The notes: generated from the letters alone by a model not told the origin. A DNA stretch of 8,005 bases from Thermoleophilia bacterium (GCA_016929985.1 JAFGIH010000869.1:1-8005), one strand, 5' to 3'. Numbered from the stretch's first letter, positions 1 through 6,272 are shown. Made by a program: numbers and translations.

Positions 1-622
1 AGCAGGCGAGCGCCCATCCCGCCCATTCCACCATCTCGCCCAGATAGTTGGGGCAGCTGACGAACCTGTACGCCCCTCCCCGCGGGATCTTGTAGCCTGT
101 CTCACCATCGGAGCGGAGGCCGATCAGGATCTGATCGGAGTGTTGGTTGAGCGCATATCCGATCCAGAAGAGACACGCTCCGGCGATGAACCGGGGGTCG
201 AGCAGCCATGAAGTCCCCAGTTCGGGTCCCAGAGCGAAGAGATGACGCCCGTTGAGATATCCGTTCCCTACGTTGAACAGCGCACCCATGACGATGACCG
301 AGACGGTGATGCTGGAGCGGCTACTGTGCAGCCGGAAGGGGTAGGCGAACGAGCGGTGGGCGTAGTGGGCGATCCAGAAGACCAACAGCACGATGCTCAC
401 AGGATTCGACTTCCGGTCGCTGATCGCATAGATCACGAGGAAGGTGATGAGAACAGGCGTCTCCATGAGTATCCAACCCCAGCGGGGGTTCATGCGGGGG
501 CCCCACCCGCTGCGCGTGAAGCGGCCATACGGCGCGTTCACGAAGAAGAGGGCGATGAAGGTGGCGGCGGCGAGCGCCATCCAGGCGATGACCAGCCCGT
601 GGTAGAAAGTCGACTCATCCAT
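1..622 (-). CDS. Steroid 5-alpha-reductase family membrane protein (3-oxo-5-alpha-steroid 4-dehydrogenase-like), 3' end beyond the window
   Basis: Reading from ATG at 622 toward base 1 gives 207 residues without a stop; the C-terminus lies outside the window. The family uses NADPH to reduce a C=C bond conjugated to a ketone, typically the delta-4 bond of 3-oxo-steroids, inside a multi-pass membrane fold. Seen here: several hydrophobic segments (about 9-29, 50-67, 75-87, 104-117, 144-159), APYGRF at 30-35, METP at 53-56, HYAHR at 86-90, GNGYLNGR at 119-126, then a conserved C-terminal block with HSDQIL (161-166), GETGYKIPRGG (173-183) and NYLGEMVEW (192-200). These align by eye with human SRD5A1/SRD5A2; E54 and Y87 sit where the substrate-contacting Glu57 and Tyr91 of SRD5A2 fall. 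Family length is about 250-260, so about 50 residues are missing. The substrate in a bacterium is unknown: a steroid, another enone or a polyprenyl lipid are all possible. Family call is firm, substrate is not. Confidence 0.88.
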   Translation of the reverse strand, partial: MDESTFYHGLVIAWMALAAATFIALFFVNAPYGRFTRSGWGPRMNPRWGWILMETPVLITFLVIYAISDRKSNPVSIVLLVFWIAHYAHRSFAYPFRLHSSRSSITVSVIVMGALFNVGNGYLNGRHLFALGPELGTSWLLDPRFIAGACLFWIGYALNQHSDQILIGLRSDGETGYKIPRGGAYRFVSCPNYLGEMVEWAGWALAC

Positions 623-636
623 TGTCGGAACTTATA
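622..636 (-). promoter_or_regulatory. Possible leaderless -10 region of the 5-alpha-reductase-like gene
   Basis: Read on the minus strand, TATAAG (636-631) and the overlapping TAAGTT (634-629, fitting TAnnnT) lie just before the ATG at 622. A transcript from about 7 bases downstream would begin at or within 2 bases of the A of ATG. There is no Shine-Dalgarno sequence in this stretch. No convincing -35 hexamer is visible 16-18 bases further up, so this is a tentative call. Confidence 0.4.
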
Positions 637-662
637 TCACTTGGGGGCGCGCAGCGCGACCC

Positions 663-687
663 GTGTGCCGGACCGGTGCTGGCACAC
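663..687. promoter_or_regulatory. Inverted repeat in the divergent promoter region, operator candidate
   Basis: GTGTGCC at 663-669 is mirrored by GGCACAC at 681-687, with an 11-base spacer containing the palindrome ACCGGT (672-677) almost at the dyad centre. It lies between the divergent 5-alpha-reductase-like gene and the AEC permease gene and overlaps a possible -35 (CTGGCA, 679-684) for the permease. A site here could control both genes. The dyad is directly visible; its role as an operator is inference, and an RNA hairpin in the other transcript is the alternative. Confidence 0.4.
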
Positions 688-715
688 CTCGGTACTCGCG
701 TGTAACCTGACCGGG
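679..715 (+). promoter_or_regulatory. Possible promoter of the AEC permease / HAD unit
   Basis: CTGGCA (679-684, four of six matches to TTGACA) is followed after 18 bases by TAACCT (703-708, fitting TAnnnT). A start site 7 bases on would fall at 715, the first base of the GTG start codon, giving a leaderless message. No Shine-Dalgarno sequence precedes the GTG, which agrees with this. Both hexamers are weak, so confidence is limited. Confidence 0.3.
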
Positions 716-1596
716 TGGAACAGATCATCACCGTCATCCTGCCGACCGTCTTCGCCATCGCCCTCGGGTATCTGCTGGGCAAGGTGGGCAAACCCGACGT
801 CGGTACTCTCATCGATGTGGCTATGTTCATCGCCACGCCCTGCTTGGTGCTCCACTCCCTGTATTCGAGCCCTATCGTGGTGGGTGACGCCCTGCGCGGC
901 TGGGGCGCGACCCTCCTTGTCATGGCCGGGACGTTCGTCATCGCCTGGCTGGTCTTCGGCACCCGCGGCAAGGGGAGTTCGGCGCTCTATCTGCCCATCA
1001 TGTTCCAGAACACCATCAACATCCCGCTGCCCATCCTCTATCTCGCCTTCGGCGACGAGGGAGTGGCGACGGCCGTGCTCTTCTACATCCCGAACGGTCT
1101 TCTCATCTACTCGCTCGGCATCTACATGGCCTCGGGGCACAAAGAGCTACGTCAGGGACTCAAGGCTGTGCTGAGGACACCCCTCATCTACGCGGCCGTT
1201 CTCGGCCTGGTGCTGAATCTCACGGGCGCGGCGGTGCCGGATGCAGTGACCACCGGCCTCAAGCTGGTGGGCCAGGCCGCGGTGCCTCTCATGCTTCTCA
1301 TCCTCGGGATGAACATCGGACGCTTCAAGTTCAGCCAGATCCCGCTGACCATCACAGCGAGTGTTATCCGCATGGGTGGGGGGTTCGCGGTGGGGCTGCT
1401 GGCGGTGTGGCTGCTCGGCATGACCGGCCTGCCTCGTGCGATCGTGCTCTTCGAGGCAGCGATGCCGAGCGCGGTCTTCGTCACGGTGCTGTGCACCAAG
1501 TACAACAACCAGCCGGAGTTGGCGTCCTCGATCGTGCTGACCACCACGGTCATGGCGGTGGGCGTCATCCCGGCGTTGCTCTACTATCTGACCTAG
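715..1596 (+). CDS. AEC family (auxin efflux carrier-like) transporter
   Basis: A 293-residue, highly hydrophobic protein starting with GTG. About ten transmembrane segments can be read in two halves, separated by a polar loop near 137-150 (GHKELRQGLKAVLRTP). Family hallmarks are ATPCLVL near 40-46, the mid-protein RTPLIYA segment, PLMLLILGMNIG in the second half, and the C-terminal block AAMPSAVFVTVLCTKYNNQP followed by ELASSIVLTTT. Bacterial members of this family are secondary carriers, some shown to move malate, malonate or other organic acids; the substrate cannot be read from this sequence. The length is normal (about 290-320). Its TAG stop lies inside the ribosome-binding site of the next gene, so it is probably cotranscribed with the HAD phosphatase. 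No regulator of its own lies beside it; the dyad at 663-687 is the only control candidate. Confidence 0.85.
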   Translation: MEQIITVILPTVFAIALGYLLGKVGKPDVGTLIDVAMFIATPCLVLHSLYSSPIVVGDALRGWGATLLVMAGTFVIAWLVFGTRGKGSSALYLPIMFQNTINIPLPILYLAFGDEGVATAVLFYIPNGLLIYSLGIYMASGHKELRQGLKAVLRTPLIYAAVLGLVLNLTGAAVPDAVTTGLKLVGQAAVPLMLLILGMNIGRFKFSQIPLTITASVIRMGGGFAVGLLAVWLLGMTGLPRAIVLFEAAMPSAVFVTVLCTKYNNQPELASSIVLTTTVMAVGVIPALLYYLT

Positions 1597-1600
1597 GAGG
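1595..1600 (+). promoter_or_regulatory. Shine-Dalgarno AGGAGG that decides the HAD start
   Basis: A perfect AGGAGG overlaps the permease stop codon (TAG, 1594-1596). It lies only 3 bases from the GTG at 1604 but 9 bases from the GTG at 1610, so the second GTG is the better start. Confidence 0.7.
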
Positions 1601-1609
1601 CACGTGGCA

Positions 1610-2221
1610 GTGACAGACAGGCCTTTCCGCGTACGCGGGGTGGTCTTCGATTTCGACGGCACCCTCACGCAGCCCGGCACGCTCGACTTCGCCGCCCTCC
1701 ACGAGGCCGTGGGCTGTCCGCGAGACATCGGCCTGCTGGAGTTTCTCGCGGCCATAGACGACCCCGAAGAGCGCCGGAGCAAGGAGGCCGTCCTCAACGC
1801 CGCCGAGCTGGAGGCGGCCGACCGTTGCCGGCCGAACGAGGGAGCCGCCGATCTGGTCGCCTACCTCCGCGACAGCCATATCCCCATGGCCATCATCACC
1901 CGCAACAGCCTTGCCGCGGTGCAGCGGGCTGTGGCTTACCTCCCGGATCTCGCCCTCAGCGATTTCACCGCGGTGGTCACGCGGGATCTTCCCCTCAACC
2001 CCAAGCCTTTCCCCGACGGTGTCGAGCTGGCGGCTCGGCAGATGGGCGTAGCCGCCGGTGATCTCTTGATGATCGGCGACCACGCCTTCGATATCGAGGC
2101 GGGCAAGCGGGCAGGGACGCTCACCATGTTCTTGCGTAACGACCCGGCGGAGGCACGGTCTACGGGCGGCGCCGATTTCGTGGTCGACACCCTCGACGAG
2201 GCGCGGCACGTGATCTGCTAA
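1610..2221 (+). CDS. HAD family hydrolase (subfamily IA, phosphoglycolate phosphatase-like)
   Basis: A 203-residue cytosolic phosphatase of the haloacid dehalogenase superfamily. All four catalytic motifs are present: DFDGTLT (nucleophile D14, acid/base D16), IITRN (T97), PKPFPDG (K132) and GDHAFDIEAG (D157, D161). The segment between motif I and motif II (about 22-90) is a short helical cap, as in subfamily IA enzymes that hydrolyse small phosphate esters such as 2-phosphoglycolate. The actual substrate cannot be assigned. GTG 1610 is preferred over GTG 1604 because of spacing from AGGAGG. The gene directly follows the AEC permease, with that gene's stop inside its ribosome-binding site, so translation is probably coupled. 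It ends 50 bases before the MarR start, with a separate promoter in between. Confidence 0.85.
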   Translation: MTDRPFRVRGVVFDFDGTLTQPGTLDFAALHEAVGCPRDIGLLEFLAAIDDPEERRSKEAVLNAAELEAADRCRPNEGAADLVAYLRDSHIPMAIITRNSLAAVQRAVAYLPDLALSDFTAVVTRDLPLNPKPFPDGVELAARQMGVAAGDLLMIGDHAFDIEAGKRAGTLTMFLRNDPAEARSTGGADFVVDTLDEARHVIC

Positions 2222-2258
2222 ACCGTACGGTGCTGACGAATAGTACGGTGATGCCGTA
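2222..2258. promoter_or_regulatory. Palindromic operator candidates for MarR autoregulation
   Basis: ACCGTACGGT (2222-2231) is a perfect 10-base palindrome. TACGG-TGATG-CCGTA (2244-2258) is a second dyad sharing the half-site TACGG/CCGTA. The stretch GTACGGTG(C/A)TG occurs twice 18 bases apart (2225-2235 and 2243-2253). The second dyad fills the spacer between the -35 and -10 of the MarR promoter and touches the -10, where binding would block polymerase. MarR proteins commonly repress their own operons through such dyads. The repeats are seen directly; binding is inference. Confidence 0.6.
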
Positions 2259-2262
2259 TAAT
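2233..2262 (+). promoter_or_regulatory. Promoter of the MarR-MFS-peptidase-methyltransferase operon
   Basis: CTGACG (2233-2238, four of six matches to TTGACA) and a perfect TATAAT (2257-2262) are separated by 18 bases. The expected start site, near 2269, is only about 3 bases before the ATG at 2272, so the message is nearly leaderless. No Shine-Dalgarno sequence precedes that ATG, which supports this reading. Confidence 0.65.
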
Positions 2263-2271
2263 ATCGTCATC

Positions 2272-2724
2272 ATGACTTCCAAACCATCACATACTCCGGC
2301 CGAACGGTTTCGCGCCGCATACTGGCAGGTCTTGCACGACCTCGACACTTCGCGCCTGCAACAGTGGGAGCAGTCGCGGCTGACCCTGCCGCAGCTCCGG
2401 GTGCTGTTCCAGGTGCGCAAGGCTCCCGGCATCACCACGGGGCAGTTGGCGAAGTGCCTGGGCATCACCATGTCGACCACCAGCGGTCTGGTCACCAAGC
2501 TGGCCGACCGGGGCCTGATCGACCGGCGCAGCAGCGAAGCCGACCGCCGGCAGATCCCTCTCGAACTGAGCGAAGAGGGCCACCGTCTGGCGGGCGAGCT
2601 GGCCGCCGAGACCACTCGGCCCTTCCTCGAGGCCGTTGCCGAGGAGCTGGGCGAGGATCTGGACGATGTCGCGGCTGTGCTCGAAAGCCTGGCGCTTGCC
2701 AGCGCACGGGTGAGGACTCGATGA
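2272..2724 (+). CDS. MarR family transcriptional regulator
   Basis: A 150-residue winged-helix DNA-binding protein. After an N-terminal dimerisation helix (about 9-32) comes the HTH core: LTLPQLRVLF (37-46), TTGQLAKCLGI (55-65), the recognition helix MSTTSGLVTKLADRGLI (67-83), and the wing with the family's D-x-R signature at D91/R93, followed by LELSEEG (97-103). C-terminal helices complete the dimer interface. The ATG at 2272 is chosen because the likely promoter lies at 2233-2262; an in-frame GTG at 2230 lies upstream of the -35 box and would add residues that do not look like this family. Its TGA overlaps the ATG of the MFS gene, the usual arrangement for a repressor and the efflux pump it controls. 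It probably represses its own operon through the dyads at 2222-2258 and is released by a small ligand; the ligand is unknown. Confidence 0.9.
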   Translation: MTSKPSHTPAERFRAAYWQVLHDLDTSRLQQWEQSRLTLPQLRVLFQVRKAPGITTGQLAKCLGITMSTTSGLVTKLADRGLIDRRSSEADRRQIPLELSEEGHRLAGELAAETTRPFLEAVAEELGEDLDDVAAVLESLALASARVRTR

Positions 2725-4118
2725 AGGGGACGTCGCGCGCCGGCTTCCCACGTCCCCGGAGGCCCCGCAGTCAAGACCTGGCCCACGCGTTCCGCGCTCT
2801 GCGCAACCGCAACTACCGGCTGTTCTGGGGCGGGCAACTGATCTCCCAGGCAGGCACGTGGATGCAGGACGTCGCCTTGAGCTGGCTGGTGGTCATCATG
2901 ACCGAGTCGCCCGAGGCGCTGGGCCTGACCATGACCATCCGCTTCCTACCCGCCCTGCTCTTCTCTCTGCACGGCGGCGTACTTGCCGATCGTCTACCAA
3001 AGCGCCGGACCCTGGTCATCACACAGTCTACGCAGCTGGTCGTCGCGCTGGCCCTGGCGGTGCTGACCTCCACCGACGTCATCACCGTGGTGCTCATCTA
3101 CACCCTGGCCGGCGTCCGGGGCCTCATAGACGCCATCGAAGGCCCGGCGCGCCAGGCCTTCGTCCCGGAGATGGTGGGGAGGGCTGACCTGCAGAACGCC
3201 GTGGCGCTCAACTCCACCCTCTTCAACGCCGCCCGCATCGCCGGGCCGGCGGTGGGAGCGGTGGTGATCAGCGCTCTGGGGGGCGGCACGGACGCCATCG
3301 CGGCTTGTTTCTACATCAACGTCGTCACCTATCTTGCGGTGGTTGCGGCGCTGCTCGCCATGCGTGCCGGCGAACTCCATCCGGTCCCCCGCGCCCCCCA
3401 TGGCGACTCGTTCCGGCAGTTGCGGGAGGGATTCCGCTACGCCCGTTCGGTCCCGGAGATCATGGCTATCTTCATCGTGATGGGCACCATCGGCGCGTTC
3501 GGTCTGAACCTACAGACCATGCTGCCCCTGATCACCAAGTGGTTGTTGAATGCGGGGGCATCCACGCTGTCACTTCTGACCACGTCCATGGGGGTGGGCT
3601 CGGTGGTAGCGGGTCTGTTCCTGGCCTATCGGGGCAAACCGAGCTTGCGGCTGATCTTTGGAGGCGCTGCTGCCTTCGTCGTCCTGTTGGCGCTCATGGG
3701 GCTGACGGGCTCCACAGCTCTGATGGCTGTGCTGCTGTTCGTGGCCGGAGTCATGGCGGTGCTCTTCATGACGACCGCGAACACCCGGTTGCAGACCCTG
3801 GCGCCCGACCATCTGCGGGGGCGCGTGATGGGCATCTACATCCTGCTCTTCATCGGCACCACGCCCATCGGGAGCTACCTCATCGGTGCGTTGGCGGAAT
3901 ACCTGCCCATGCGGGCTGACTGGCGTGTGCGGACGACCATCCTCATCATGGCCGGTCTGAGCGCGGCCGGGGTGGCCGCCGGAGTCATGTATGCCTTACG
4001 CGCGCGTCGAAAAGGTCCCGCAACCCAGCCCGAGCCCGACCCGGCCCTGGTAGAAGAGCCAACGGGGTGGGATCTGGAGCGGGCCGAGGGCTTGGAGGGC
4101 GGCTCGAATGCGGCATAA
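2721..4118 (+). CDS. MFS transporter, MFS_3 / EntS-like drug or siderophore exporter
   Basis: A 465-residue inner-membrane major facilitator. A basic N-terminal tail (1-33) precedes RNYRLFWGGQLIS and the GTWMQDVALSWLV block (45-57) typical of the MFS_3 group (EntS and related exporters). The motif-A loop is GGVLADRLPKRR (85-96). About 12 hydrophobic segments follow, and TRLQTLAPDHLRGRVMGIY matches the conserved segment in the second half of this group. A soluble tail of about 40 residues rich in Pro, Glu and Gly ends the protein. The ATG at 2721 overlaps the MarR stop (ATGA) and has GAGGA (2712-2716) 4 bases upstream; the same frame stays open further upstream, but that stretch lies inside the MarR gene. 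Known relatives use the proton gradient to export drugs, macrolides or catecholate siderophores. Pairing with MarR favours export of a toxic or signalling small molecule. The substrate is unknown. Confidence 0.88.
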   Translation: MKGTSRAGFPRPRRPRSQDLAHAFRALRNRNYRLFWGGQLISQAGTWMQDVALSWLVVIMTESPEALGLTMTIRFLPALLFSLHGGVLADRLPKRRTLVITQSTQLVVALALAVLTSTDVITVVLIYTLAGVRGLIDAIEGPARQAFVPEMVGRADLQNAVALNSTLFNAARIAGPAVGAVVISALGGGTDAIAACFYINVVTYLAVVAALLAMRAGELHPVPRAPHGDSFRQLREGFRYARSVPEIMAIFIVMGTIGAFGLNLQTMLPLITKWLLNAGASTLSLLTTSMGVGSVVAGLFLAYRGKPSLRLIFGGAAAFVVLLALMGLTGSTALMAVLLFVAGVMAVLFMTTANTRLQTLAPDHLRGRVMGIYILLFIGTTPIGSYLIGALAEYLPMRADWRVRTTILIMAGLSAAGVAAGVMYALRARRKGPATQPEPDPALVEEPTGWDLERAEGLEGGSNAA

Positions 4119-5544
4119 GGGTCCGTGGCTTACGCTGTTTCTCATTGCGCTGATGTTGAGCGCCGGCGTGGCCGGTCTGGCGTGCGAGGAGGCCGGTCTT
4201 CAGGCGGGAGCCGAGAGCGTCGGCGATCCCGAGGTGCCCTCGGCCGGCAATGGCGGGTACGAAGCGCTCCACTACGAGATCATGCTGGGGTTCGATCCGG
4301 GCTCCGGGGCCGTCGACGGTCTCACCACGATCGCGTGCGAGGCCAAGCAGGATCTGCGTTCGTTCAACCTGGATCTCTCCGGACTCGACGTGAGCGCCGT
4401 CACGGTGGACGGACGGAGCGCCGAATACCAACGGAAGCGGGGAAAGCTGATCGTCGCCTGCCCGGAAACGCTCGTTGCCGGAGCGGTGTTCTCCGTGGGC
4501 GTCGCCTATTCCGGCAAGCCCGAACCGGTGCGTGACGCCGAGTCGTTCTTGCTGGGCTGGCGACAGGTGGGGGACTACGTCTACACGCTGGATGAACCGC
4601 TCGGCGCGGCCACCTGGTATCCCGTGAACGATCATCCGTCGGATAAGGCCACCTACACGTTCCGTATCACGGTGCCCAAGCCACTCGTGGCCGTGGCCAA
4701 CGGGGTCCTGGTGGAGACCATCGACCAGGGCAGAGACCGGACGTTCACGTAGGAGATGCGCCAGCCGCTCGCCAGCTACCTGGCCGCGGTCAGCATCGGA
4801 GAGTATGAGCTCGAAGAGAGCGAGGCCTCGAACGGCGTTCCGATCCGCAACTATTTCGCCTCCGGACTGTACGGCACAGCTCGGGCGCTGTTCGCCCCGA
4901 CGGGAGACATGATCGCCTACTTCGCCAAGCAGTTCGGTCCGTATCCCTTCGAGGCCTACGGCGTGGTCGTGCCCATGGCCGCCACCGATGCCGCCATGGA
5001 GAACCAGACCATGTCGCTCTTCGGGTCCGACGTGCTCGAACGTCTCTCGTCCGACGCCACAGTCAGGGACGTGTATCTCTCTCACGAACTCGCCCATCAG
5101 TGGTTCGGCAACAGTGTGACTATCACCCGCTGGGCCGACATCTGGCTGAACGAGGGATTCGCCACCTACGCCAGCTGGCTGTGGCTGGAACACGACCAAG
5201 GTCCCCGGGTGCTCCGGGCGATGGTGGAAGAGAGCCTGAGCATGCTACAGGGTAGGGACTATCCGCTACTCACCGAACCGGGGAACGATCTCTTCAGTGC
5301 GAACGTGTACCGGCGGGGGGCGCTGACCCTACATGCTCTGCGGCTGACAGTGGGTGACCAGGCCTTTCTCCACATCTTGCGGGAGTGGGCCACGCGGTAC
5401 CAGTATGCGAACGCGACCACGGAGGACTTCGTGGCGTTGGTCAAAGAACTCGCGTCGGACGTGCCGCCGGCGGATCTGTCCGGGCTGTTCGACGCCTGGC
5501 TTTTTCGGAAGGAATTGCCGGCTCTTCCCGAGGCGGCGTCGTGA
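4108..5544 (+). pseudogene. M1 family zinc metallopeptidase (aminopeptidase N-like), interrupted by an in-frame TAG
   Basis: One continuous frame of 478 positions in which position 215 is TAG (4750-4752). The N-terminal part (214 residues) has a signal peptide: basic RHK, hydrophobic 8-25, and Cys26 preceded by AGLA, a poor lipobox, so lipoprotein status is uncertain. It then carries the family's beta-rich N-terminal domain (YEIMLGFDPGSG, ATWYPVNDHPSDKATY). The second part is the catalytic domain: AAMEN (295-299, for the usual GAMEN), HELAH (326-330) plus E349 exactly 18 residues on, which bind zinc, WADIWLNEGFATY, and VYRRG with the likely catalytic Y401. M1 enzymes remove N-terminal residues from peptides. 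Around the TAG, relatives read (Y/F)xWEM, so TGG to TAG is the simplest change. ATG 4756 just after the stop could allow reinitiation, but the product would lack the signal peptide. GGAGG (4094-4098) sits 9 bases before the start, which overlaps the MFS gene by 11 bases. Confidence 0.85.
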
Positions 5545-6272
5545 ACGAGCATGAAGGCGGACAGGAAGCGGCCTGGGCGGCGTTCGACTGGACCCGAGAG
5601 CGCTATGAAGACATGATCGCGCGGGTGGTCCCCGACTACCACGAACAGACGCGTCTCATCGCAGAGACGGTGTGCGCGGCAGCCTGCGACAGTGGCCCGG
5701 GGCACATGCGTGTGCTCGAACTGGGAGCCGGCACGGGCGCTCTGGCGCGTCTGTTGCTGGAGACTTGCCCTCAGGCGCACGTGACCGCGATGGACGTGTC
5801 GTCCGTCATGCTCGCTGCGTGCCGGGAGGTCCTCGCCCCGTTCACCGGCCGCGCACGGGTGGTGGAAGGCGATTTTGCCTCCGCGGAACTCGGCAGCGGC
5901 TATCAGGCCGTGGTATCGCGACTGGCGCTCCACCATCTGGACGATCAGACCATGGTGGCGCTGGTCGGTCGGGTCTTCGAGGCGCTTGTCCCCGGAGGAG
6001 TGTTCGTGAATGGCGACATGATCGCCGGCGCCGGCGACGAGGAGAGCGCAGACATGATGGCCGAGTGGCGCCGGTGCATGACCTCCCGAGGTGATGACCC
6101 CGACGAGTGGGTGCGGTGGTTGGTGGGGGAGGACGACTTCCCTGCCACCGAACAGGCACAACTCGGCCGGCTGCGAGACGCGGGGTTCATAGCGGTCCAG
6201 GTCATCTGGAAGCGGGCCGGCTTCGCGATGTTCCGGGCGGAGCGGCCGTTGCGGGCCGAACGCCCCCTGTAG
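5541..6272 (+). CDS. Class I SAM-dependent methyltransferase
   Basis: A 243-residue Rossmann-fold methyltransferase. Motif I is VLELGAGTG (58-66), the SAM-binding glycine loop; the acidic residue ending strand 2 is D85 in TAMDVSS; EGDF (109-112) is the adenine-contact strand; and VVSRLALHHLDD (124-135) is the motif IV region with the HH-L pattern common in UbiE/Methyltransf_11-type enzymes. An N-terminal helical lid (about 9-50) and a C-terminal variable part probably shape the substrate pocket; the acceptor cannot be inferred. GTG 5541 overlaps the peptidase stop (GTGA) with a weak GAGG upstream, so translation probably depends on ribosomes arriving from the peptidase frame. This makes the upstream TAG potentially polar on it. 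The last 12 residues are an exact RAERPL tandem pair. Confidence 0.85.
   Translation: MNEHEGGQEAAWAAFDWTRERYEDMIARVVPDYHEQTRLIAETVCAAACDSGPGHMRVLELGAGTGALARLLLETCPQAHVTAMDVSSVMLAACREVLAPFTGRARVVEGDFASAELGSGYQAVVSRLALHHLDDQTMVALVGRVFEALVPGGVFVNGDMIAGAGDEESADMMAEWRRCMTSRGDDPDEWVRWLVGEDDFPATEQAQLGRLRDAGFIAVQVIWKRAGFAMFRAERPLRAERPL

Noticed and set aside
242..1174. Long plus-strand open frame across the left intergenic region
   Set aside because: It runs antisense to the 5-alpha-reductase-like gene and then out of frame through the permease. Its protein is low-complexity, rich in Arg, Ser and Pro, with no recognisable domain.
2364..2720. N-terminal extension of the MFS protein by about 119 residues
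   Set aside because: The frame is open but lies within the MarR gene and encodes Arg/Gly/Pro-rich shadow sequence. ATG 2721 has a ribosome-binding site and the family fold starts after it.
3985..5199. Minus-strand open frame of about 400 codons opposite the MFS end and the peptidase
   Set aside because: It is a mirror of GC-rich coding DNA. The plus strand there has clear MFS and M1 motifs, while the minus translation resembles no family.
5385..5540. N-terminal extension of the methyltransferase into the peptidase gene
   Set aside because: It is shadow sequence of the peptidase C-terminus. GTG 5541 in the GTGA overlap fits the methyltransferase fold length.
4108..5544. TAG read as pyrrolysine or another special amino acid in the peptidase
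   Set aside because: No M1 peptidase is known to need one, the position is usually Trp and not catalytic, and TAG ends other genes here. A nonsense change or error is simpler.
5259..6161. Minus-strand open frame of 300 codons opposite the peptidase and methyltransferase
   Set aside because: The sense strand carries HEXXH-type peptidase sequence and SAM-binding motifs; the antisense product has no domain signature.
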